DNA from: Mesorhabditis belari
Lineage: Eukaryota; Nematoda; Chromadorea; Rhabditida; Rhabditidae
Length of the DNA: 64,000 bases
Assembly (NCBI GenBank): GCA_958450365.1
Contig: CAUEEP010000742.1
Span: 3,717,501-3,781,500, forward strand
Direction: 5' to 3'
Made by a program: the position numbers and the translations under genes
In this document: one piece after another, positions 21,401-30,600 of the stretch
Layout of the letters: every line of letters begins with the position of its first letter
How positions within the stretch are numbered: position 1 is the stretch's first letter
Notes under the pieces: model-generated
What the model saw: only the letters and a program-made list of their open reading frames with translations
Told to the model about the DNA's origin: nothing
Database searches by the model: none

Positions 21401-23243
21401 GAAATTCAAGGTGATTTTCTATGCCAAATATCTCGCGTTTGGGAAGCGGTCTGTAAAAACTAAAAACGGATTTGAGATCCCCATGGCCGACTCTATAAGA
21501 TGGACTTGGCCTCAAGTCAAAAGGCCAGCTTAATTCGGTCAAAAGGCCAGCTTAATTCGATCAAAAGGTCGGCTTAACTCAGTCAAAAGTCCAACCTGCC
21601 CTGTAAGAAATGCACTTAAAAAAGAAACTGTAAAAGTAGTGAATCGCTTTCTAAAAAGCTTTCTATCAACTTTAAAAGCGCATTCAAAAAAAACTACCGT
21701 AACCCAAAGTAATTTTGTCCTTTTATTTCAACTTTCCCAACATCCATACCAGGCTCATGTCAGCGACAATCCCACCGAGCACATGCTAATCTTTGTAAAC
21801 GATGGAGAAACCTATTTCAACTTTATCATTTTACTCTTCGCAATCATTGCTTATTCGATTACAATCGCAGCTTTATTCATTGAGAAAAACTATTTCAAAA
21901 GTGTTGAAGAGCAAATGAGCTCAACGACAAAACACAAGCTTCACTCTTATCTGAAAAATTCTGTTATTCAGGTAATTGTTTACAGTGTTTTCAAATGCGT
22001 TTTAATCTTGGAAGAGTTATTGAGAAAAGATTACTTTTGAAAGGGTTTAGATCAAATCAATATCTATTTTTAGACTTGTGTACCACTAATCACCCTGTTG
22101 CCCGCGATTTTTAATATAATCGTTTTGTACTTGAGGAATGATAAAGGAGATGATCAGGATTTGTGTGAGTAAATCTTTTGATACGCTGTACTTTTAATAT
22201 AGACTGCTTTGGTTTAAACCGATAACTTCAATGGCTTGGTCTAATGTTAGCGCAGTATGTTTAGCTAGTACTTTTCCGTAGTTAGATCTACTATATATTA
22301 GGTTGGTAAAAAAGAAATGCGCGTTTTCGTTAAAAGTTTATTTTATTATAAAAACAAGATAACAATACATTAATCCAAAAGGTATTCGCCATCTGCATCA
22401 AGACTTGTCGCTAACGTTCACGCAGAGAATGGATGCCCTTCTTGAAGAACTCGACCGGCTGCGACTCGAAGAAGTTGGACACCCAAATTTGGACCTCGTC
22501 GCGGTTCTTGAACTTTTTCTCGGCCAAGGAGTGGTGCATTGATCGGAATAGATGGTAGTCGGAAGGCGCCAAGTCTGGGCTGTATGGCGGATGAGGCAGG
22601 ACTTCCCAGCCCATTTCTTCAATTTTCGGCTGGGTGATTTTTGTGACATGCGGCCGAGCGTTGTCGTGGAGGAATTTTGTCGACGCCGTATCCACACCTT
22701 GACGTCGCAGCGCCTGGTCCACGCGGTCCAATTGGCCTTGGTAGAGGTTCGCCGTAACTGTTTGACCCGTAACTGAATGTTTTACTGTGAATAAAATACA
22801 AATCAACAAACACGACGCTCGTTTCTTTTTTACCAACCTAATAGTTAGTAAGTTACTGTACTAAAGCAATAGAGCTACGGTAGTTAAATGGGAAGCAATA
22901 GAACTACGGTAGCTAAATGGAAGGCAATAGAACTACGGTCGATAAATGGGAAGCAATAGAACTACGGTAGCTCATGGAAAAGGATACTGCAGACTGTTTT
23001 GATCTGTAAGAGAATCTGTAAGAGCTAATGAAAAACAAATTGAATTTTCGAATTACCAGATTAACTTTTTTCACTAACAACCATTTTCTAGTGGTTTTGA
23101 TTAGTATGTTGATCATGTCCCTTTACGGGAATATCACCGTCATCACCACTTTTCTCCTCTATCAACCGTATCGAGCTTATTTCTATTCGTTCTGCTTAAC
23201 CATATATCCAAAGAAAAAGCGACAAACGATCACTTCTGCTTGA
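18450..23243 (+). CDS. Serpentine chemoreceptor (Str/Srh-like), intact, 313 aa
   Basis: Eight exons join in phase: 18450-18513, 18637-18734, 20236-20367, 20419-20528, 20576-20651, 21753-21971, 22074-22164, 23092-23243 (942 bp). It starts MNFSTWFQQQ. TM1 (PCLLLNIFGIYVILY) is followed by KAPIEMRKM, and the last TM runs into TTFLLYQPYRAYF with a basic tail, the usual PYR-type end of nematode Str-superfamily receptors. It is the closest paralogue of the ATG-less gene at 11736. It is expected to be a plasma-membrane chemoreceptor, probably in sensory neurons, with unknown ligand. Introns have taken up MITE A, an A-box minisatellite, a HindIII-rich array and a mariner derivative. AATAAA at about 23263 is a likely polyadenylation signal. 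Family level is inferred from pattern only. Confidence 0.85.
18777..19459. mobile_element. MITE family A, 683-bp copy with internal insertion
   Basis: The ends TTGGGTTGGTGAGTTGAAAA and the reverse complement flank a copy that also contains, at about 19218-19320, the module seen at 5516-5600. It lies in intron 2 of the receptor at 18450. Confidence 0.85.
19867..20140 (-). repeat. tRNA-like sequence whose A-box region expanded as a 20-bp minisatellite
   Basis: On the minus strand a B-box-like GAGTTCAATCCCC (19868-19880) lies 3' of a D-arm-like TGGCTCAATGGTTAGAGT. Upstream, the unit AGTGGCTCAATGGGTAAAGC is repeated about 11 times (19909-20140). Each unit contains a recognisable A-box (TGGCTCAATGGGT). 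It lies in a receptor intron, antisense to the gene. Confidence 0.8.
20738..20900. repeat. 10-bp repeat TAGGGAAGCT, about 16 copies
   Basis: Near-regular units, most with AAGCTT at their junctions, lie in intron 5 of the receptor at 18450. Variants are TAGGAAAGCT and TAGAGAAGCT. Confidence 0.9.
21261..21341 (-). tRNA. tRNA-like sequence, degenerate
   Basis: The minus strand has ATGGTCTAGTGGATAGTC (A-box region) and AAGTTCGAGTCCC (B-box region), ends that pair weakly and no clear anticodon arm; AGTCT-GCT-AGACT pairs with only a 3-nt loop. Probably a tRNA-derived pseudogene in receptor intron 5. Confidence 0.4.
21421..21475. repeat. Short dispersed repeat, copy 1
   Basis: TATGCCAAATATCTCGCGTT followed by GTAAAAACTAAAAACGGAT matches 35959-36015 with several changes. 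Both copies sit beside tRNA-like or GGCC-rich sequence, so the unit may be the body of a tRNA-derived element. Confidence 0.55.
22298..22841 (-). pseudogene. Mariner deletion derivative keeping the transposase C-terminal half
   Basis: The 544-bp element is bounded by TTAGGTTGGTAAAAAAGAAA and the inverted copy, flanked by TA. The minus frame 22836-22411 encodes the catalytic end: HDNARPHVTK, then YSPDLAPSDYHLF with 34 residues between the Asp residues, and FFESQPVEFFKKGI. The N-terminal half, including the DNA-binding and first catalytic Asp region, is gone. A stop/frameshift lies just before the terminal DGEYLLD. It could still be mobilised in trans by a matching mariner. Confidence 0.9.
22864..22978. 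repeat. About 29-bp tandem repeat, 4 copies (AGAACTACGGTAGCTAAATGG)
   Basis: Four units of AAGCAATAGAACTACGGTAG plus AAATGGG follow the mariner derivative in receptor intron 7. A related sequence at 21060-21105 suggests the motif is dispersed. Confidence 0.8.
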
Positions 23244-24633
23244 AAATTTAGCTGTTTATTAGCAATAAATTATTCCAAAGCCACTGTAAATGCAATTAAA
23301 TCAAGCACGATATGAAAAGAGCACAGTTCACCGTATCAGAGTGAGAGGACAATCAATGAAAAGGGTTTAAAATTTAAGCTTAACAAGATTCTAGGCTTAG
23401 ATCCTCTTTTTAAAACTGGAAATGATTTAAAGCTTTAAAAAGAAGATCTAAATCTAGAAATTGTTATGCTTAAAGTTAAAGTTTAAACCTTTTTCATCTT
23501 TTGCCCGAAATAAGTGAAGCAAGATTTTCAGAGAAAAGTCTCCAAAGGCGAATCACAATAAAAGGGGAAAGTCGCCGAGTTGTGGCGAGAGTTTGGGGAA
23601 ATTGAGCGAAACATCGGACGATCCTGAAAATTTCGACGTCTTTGCCGAAAATCCGGGGATCTTTCCTCACAAAATGAGTGTTTTTGAGTGATCAGCGAAC
23701 GAGTGGGTTGAGGGGAAAGTGGGAAAAAAGTGCTACGGGAGGAATGGGGAAATGATTGGCTATCAACACTTGCACCATGAAGGTTCACCATCGATTTGCG
23801 GAAATGGGTCGGCGAGCTTTTTGGGGTCAGTCTGAAAGTAGGGCATAGTTTTAGACTGTGATATTTTCGGTATTTTGGGAATTTTGAGGTATTTCGGGGG
23901 TTTTTAGGGCGTACAGTCACTAGTCGTTAACTATTTTACTGATAGTTTTATGTAAATTTAAAGAAAATTCAAACATAACCCTAGATATTCTGGATCTTGA
24001 AAAATTGCAAGAAGCGATAAGCAAAAGGTAGGTTTTAAAGACTTAAAGATAGATTGACTCAATCAAGAACTACTACTACATTCACGACGACGATATTTTC
24101 CCGTAAACTCCCGTAGTCCTAACTGTTTTACTGATAAGTTGGTGTAAATTCGAAGATAAACCAAGCTATTATAGTCACTCGATAGCTCTGAATCTCCTCT
24201 TGAAAACTAGTACAAAATTCTCGAGACTTCTGCGGAATGAATAAAAAAAACTCCTTAAAAACTAGAATTAACATCAAAAATATTGTCATTAGATTCGCCG
24301 AATGGTCGTGAATGTGTTAAAAAGCAAGACTTGATCAGGTGAACATGGTATTCAACTTTAAAATGATAGAACTAGATTGTCAAGTAAACAAAGAAACAAA
24401 GGCTTTTCTACAGGAAATCATTTTCAAGCTAAACATTCATTTTAAAGCTAAACATTTATTTTAAGGCCTTTAAAGCCTCAAAATTAAAACAAATTCAACA
24501 CCCACTTCCTCAACATTTCCCCCTTTTTTCGACAATCGAGCGAAACTTTTTTCCCATTACTCGTCCCATTTATCTCCAAATATGAATTCGATTGATAAAG
24601 ACTGAAATATTTCATTATCATTAACTCAAATTT
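23244..24633. other. Intergenic between convergent genes
   Basis: It contains the second dispersed repeat copy (23973-24216) and a degenerate hairpin at about 23355-23500. A 130-codon minus frame (23528-23920), rich in Ser/Arg, has no domain or splice context I recognise. No confident gene. Confidence 0.5.
23973..24216. repeat. Dispersed repeat, copy 2
   Basis: Direct-orientation match to lipase intron 1 at 6281-6535, with substitutions and small indels. Confidence 0.8.
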
Positions 24634-27600
24634 TTAATGCCACCTGTCATTTCCATTCTGAATTTCTCGGAAACGAGATTTTTTTGAATGATCGATTCCT
24701 TCTGGTGTGTCAAGCGGGTAATCGATTGGAGGAGAAAGAGGGCGCTCGTCTTGGATTGGCTAAATTTGAATTAATTTCAATTAATGTTTGGAAATTCTCA
24801 AACAACAACTTTACTTTCATAAGTAAAAACCCTTTTTCGTTGTATAATGAAAATTTTGAGACACTGAAATTGTTGATAAAACTATAAAACCCTGTGTCTT
24901 GTGTTGTCTTTACTATGCCTACAGCTATCAAGACGATCTCTTTCAAATTCAAAACGAAAAACTGAAGATTCTCAGTCTAGGCCTTGACTTTGAAATACTT
25001 TTGTACTTTACTCCTACCGTGTAATCGATTGGTGGCTCGTAAATAGCCTCCTGTGAGAGATTCATCGGATGGAGAAGCCCTGGTGGCCGCAATTTTCCAA
25101 ATCGATTCCCAATCGAATTTGGTGGCTCTTTGTGAGGAGATACGCTGAAATAAATATTAGGTTGGTGAATTGGAAAATGCCGGACTTTGAACTTAAATTT
25201 ATTCGACCTAAAACCATAAATTCATTCCAAATAATTTCCATTATTATTGACGACTTCTGCCCATTTTACAGGCAATTTGCGGATTCCTCTTTCGTAGTAG
25301 GATTTTGGTTTGTGTGTGAGACAAGTGTGGGAATCAAAAATGGAGGACTGGAGATGTACCTGGAGGACGTTTGAGCACTTTCTTCAAAAGAAACCCATTT
25401 TGGTGTCAATAGAAAAGTTGTAGAGAATCAAAAATTAGGCTTATAGCCAAATTTCCAAAAAGATACACTTAGTAGTTTCGCTTAAAATGCAAGTTTTGTG
25501 AAAATTCGTAAATTTGGCATTTCTTGAAAACCAGTTTTTGAATCGTTCTGAAAATTTGGATATAAACGTCATTTTTGATTCTCTACAACTTTTCCATTGA
25601 CACCAAAATGGGTTTCTTTTGAAGAAAGTGCTCAAACTGTCACATATGACAATAGCCCGCAATTTCCAATTCACCAACCCAATACTTCAAGAACTTTTAT
25701 CTTTAAATATCTTTGAATAAAAGTTGTATCTTGAAGATTTACCTTAAGATTTAACAAATTTCAAGCTATCATTTTGCCCGAAATTCTTCAAGCTCACCTT
25801 TCAACCCCGCTGGTTCCCTCACTGCCTGAGTGATCGTCTCTCATCGAGGATTTGTTACTGAAATAATTCTTGGATTTTAGTTGATCGTTCTAAACATTAT
25901 TCTTTTGTTATGAGTTTAAAAAGGATATATTTGTCTTTTGAAATTCGCCAAATCGTTTGAAATTAGAAAACCTGTAAGGACATCCCGAATCCGATGATGG
26001 CGAATCCTCACGCTCGATTATTGGTTTACAAGTGATTGAAATCTAGAATATTTGATGATTGATGGCCAACTGGTTAAGAGCTCTGTATCTTAATCGAGAG
26101 ACCAAGGGTTCAATCCCGCCAGCTCGATTATTATTGCTTTTTTCCTATCTATGGGTTTTCCCTACTTTTAGGGCTTAAGGATTATGCTTTTGTATTGTTT
26201 TTATCACATTCTTTTATATGGATAAATGTATTTATAGATTCAAAACGTATCATGAAAATTCATTCACCTCCGATGGATCCTTTGGCGGCTTGCAGGCACC
26301 ATAGATTTTATCGGTGAACGCCACGGAGAGCAATGACCATGCTGAGGCGGCGTGTGGATACGCTCGAACACACTCTTGAACGAACATCACCTAAAAAGAT
26401 TGCTGTCACCCGTTGAAAAAATACATTCTTATATTGTTTTCTTTTTATTCCTCACTCACCTCAGCCATACTTTCGCCCATCACTTGCCACATGTGCCGCT
26501 GCAGTCCGAGTGGGTACAAGCGAACATGATATGCGCCTAGAAAGACGTGATCGTGGTGGCTACTTTGCGTCAAATTTTGACCAAATTATTGTACTTGTTG
26601 AGATCTACAAAACAAGACTAAAATCATAAAGATTGACCTACTTAGAAGAAAGTTATGGCAAGTTGCGCAAAAAAGCCAAAGCCTTGGTGCCAAGCAGCCA
26701 CTCGTAGAAGTGATTTATCAGAGTACAGGGTGCGCCTTAATTGTCGCAACAAGGTAGCGCGTTCAAAGACAATAACTCGTTGATTTAAGCTTCATTTCTG
26801 GTTTTTTTTGTTTTTATTATATTTGGAATTTAATTGAAACTTTTTTATATAAAATGTGTTGTTTTTAGAATCACTGGAAAATCCCCCATTGACAATCGAT
26901 CATCGAATTGACAATCGATCACGAGCGAGGAGTCTCAGCGCCGGAGATTCATAAGCGTTTTAAAGTCGACAGAAGTCGACAGAGTCGGCAGAAGTGTCAT
27001 TTCCCGCTCTATTCAACGCTACAAAGCTATGCGAACAATTGCCAATCCACCAAGAAGTGGTAGACGCCAAGTCTGGCTTGAAGCTACGGGAACAATTGCC
27101 AATCCACCAAGAAGTGGTAGACGCCAAGTCTCGCTTGAAGCTACGGGAACAATTGCTAATCCACCAAGAAGCGGTAGACGCCAAGTCTCGCTTGAAGTTT
27201 GCCTTGGTGACGACAACAATCGTCACCAAGGCAAACATCAAGCGAGTGAGGGACTGAATTCGGAAGAAGCCAAACCGGAAGGAGTCGGCAAGGTAAATGG
27301 CAAATGCAAGATGGCGATTTCAAGCACTTCATTGCGTCGGATTCTCAAAAATAAGCTCAAACTTACTGCTTACAGAAAAAAAACAAGGCACAACTACTTT
27401 CGAATGTCGTTAAAAACCAGCGAAAATTGAAAGCAGATCAATTATGGTCGCCACCAAGGCAGGAGTGACACCTTCCCGAAATGCCTGCGAGCCTACTTAA
27501 ATGCTAATGGTGGTCGATCCGAATTTCAAATTTCGAATTTTTATGGTACCTATTTGGTTCCTATTTGGTTCCTATTTGGTTCCTATTTGTTTCCTATTTG

Positions 27601-30600
27601 TTACCTATTTGTTTCCTATTTGTTTCCTATTTGTTTCCTATTTGTTTCCTATTTGTTTCCTATTTGGTTCCTATTTGGTTCCTTATAGTTCCTATTTATA
27701 GCTGATTTATAATTTTTAATCTACAATAAATATTATTCAGTTAAAAATTTGTTTTTTTTGCTCTTGTCTGTCTTAAAATCAGAATTTTATCTTGTTGCAA
27801 CGATTATGGCGCACTCTATAGAGAAAAAGAACAGCGATTTACAAATGGAAATCTCATTGAAATCAATAAAACCATGAAAAACATTAGTTAGAAATGTCAA
27901 AAGCTCTTACCGATCTCTTCCGGTGACGGCATTTGTCGATCAGCTTTCCCCTCAAACATCAACTGAAGCATTGTGTCGATGTATTGAACAAGAATATGTG
28001 CATGGTCTCGCGTTGTTGATATCGTGTCACCAACGGCTCTACCATCCTTTCGATCATGACAACAAGAAATGAATGCCGATTTATAAAACAATGATGGTAC
28101 TTTTGGCTCAAGTTCGACCATTTTTTCAAAAATCTAAAATAAACAACATTTTTGCAATACCAATTTTTTCAATTTCAACCTTTTCCATGATGTGAATGGT
28201 GCCTCTTCCTGAGGTTTTTGGCGCCTCCGATAATCGCTTCCAAGTGACTTTAAGTGCTCTTTTCTAAAGTTAACAAGTTAACAATCCTCTAGAAGCAAAA
28301 AAAAGTAGAATCTCCTGATCTAGCTTTTTAAAAAGCCTACAATTCGTTCACAAACAATTCTTGATCAATTTTTTACCAAAGATTTGCACTTACTTGTAAA
28401 ACGGTCAATTTCGTTTGTAGTTCATCGACAAATGCTTGCAATGGATGCTGTTTCGGTCCATCTTGGCTCTCCTTTCTCGTCAACGATTTCTTGTGCTCAT
28501 CGCCCAACCCCGATTGCTCGTCAAGGGGATCTGAAATCGTAAGATTACTAATTAATCGATTACTATAAATTTCAAATTTCATTCAATAACCAAATTTTGT
28601 TAGAACATGCATAAAATTTCATGCAAAACAAGCAAAACAAGCAAAATTCTTGCTTTTTGTGCAACTTGCCATTTTCTCTTTCGTCGAAAACCCTTCGCCG
28701 TCTCCTTTGCCAACGCTTTGACTCTAAAGAAAGCAAAAGTGCTAAGCCAAAAAAAGGGAAAATATTGATGGCAATCTTTAAACGGCTTAAGAGATCATTT
28801 GTAACAGATTAAGAGATCATTGCCATCAATATTTGAAAGCAATTCTAGGTATCGAGAGTGAGCGGGCCATTTATCTACTCCAGTCCCCAGAACTATGCTC
28901 TTTGTTGTCTAAACCATTTGTTTTATAGCTAATTTTGTAGAGCTCAACGAGCTGAATCTAATGCTACAAAAAACAGCTTGATCTGTCGATTAGGGTCAAA
29001 GAGTTTTCCTTTTTTACTATGGACAATCTCCCCAGCGATACCCCAAGCAATCCGAGCCAGACACAGTGCCAAGAAAAGCAAACTGATCGATTGATTAATG
29101 TCGATTAATCAATCGATTAGATTGTTTTTTTGGTATCATTTGATTTAGCTTATTAAGTTCTATAAAACTAGCCATAAAGCAATTGGTTTTAACATTAATG
29201 AGCATAGTTAAACTGATCCAGATAGTTAAACTGATCTGATATTAGGTTGGCAACTAAATAATGGCCCTCGCCCTTTTTTGATAAAATCTTTTAATCTTTG
29301 CGTTTAATCTACCCTCGCTTGTTGTTAATTGAATATTACTGAATTTCTGGTGCATTATTATACGTTTTTTACTTTCCTTGATTTGATACTTTTCAAATAA
29401 TTTTGTTTAGAAACGGAAGATCTCAAATATCGAATGCGTGTCTGTCTCTGGTACGACTACAAACAAGACAAAACAGCTGCCGAATCCCACAGAGATTTAT
29501 TGCGAGTTTTTGGTGATGAAGCTCTTTCCGAAACACAATGTAAGAGATGGTATCGACGGTTCAAGGAAGGGGATCAAAGTCTTGAAGATGAGCTTCGCCA
29601 AGGACGACCCGAACTTCTGCAGAACGATATTTTGGAAGCAGCTTTAAAGGAGGATCCAAGTCAAACATCACGCGAGCTAGGGGATCGATTGGGCTTTTCG
29701 CATACTGCAATCGAAAAGCGACTTCATGCATTGGGGAAAAGTAACCGCAGTGGAAAGTGGATTCCGCATGAATTGAGCGAAGAAAATAAGGCTACTCGTG
29801 TTATCACAGCTGGAATACTACTAAAACTTGCGAAAAAGGGAAGCTTCTTGGATTCCATTGTCACTTCTGATGAAAAATGGATCTTTTATGATAATCGAAC
29901 GCGAAAACGACAGTGGCTTAGCACAAACGAAGACCCAAAACCAACTCCGAAGCCGGATATTCACTCAAAGAAAACTCTCCTCTGTGTGTGGTGGAGTTCT
30001 CGTGGGTTGGTGCATTTCGAGGTTCTCAAAAGCCGGCAAACGGTTAATTCAGAACTCTATTCGTCTCAACTACATCGTGTAGATCAAGCAATTCGCTCTC
30101 AAGGACTCGAACCCTCTTCAATTCATTTTCTCCATGATAACGCAAAACCACACACTGCAAAACTTACAATGGAGAAAATCGAGGAGTTGGGCTGGAATGT
30201 TCTTCCTCATGCGCCATACAGCCCGGATATGGGGCCTAGTGATTACTATCTTTTTCGATCGATGCAACACTTTCTAGCCGAGAAAAAGTTCAATGACCTT
30301 GACGAAGTCCGAATTTCAGTGCAGAAGTTCTTTGAAGATCAACCAGAAGAATTTTTCAAGAGAGGAATCCAGTTGCTCCGTCAAAAGTGGAAAGAAGTAA
30401 TAAAGAATGACGGAGAATACCTTTTGGATTGATGTTGATATTTGTTCATCTTGTTAATAATTTTTTTGTTTTTACTGAAAAGGGCCATTATTTAGTTGCC
30501 AACCTGATAGTTAAACTGATCCAGATAGTTAAACTGATCCAGATAAATAACCCGTATAAAACATCAAAAAAACAATTCAAAACCACCAACGACGTCTCTG

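Noticed and set aside
23528..23920. 130-codon minus frame, Ser/Arg-rich
   Set aside because: Longest unexplained frame in the window, but no domain, no splice partners and no repeat paralogue. Kept only as a note in the intergenic entry.
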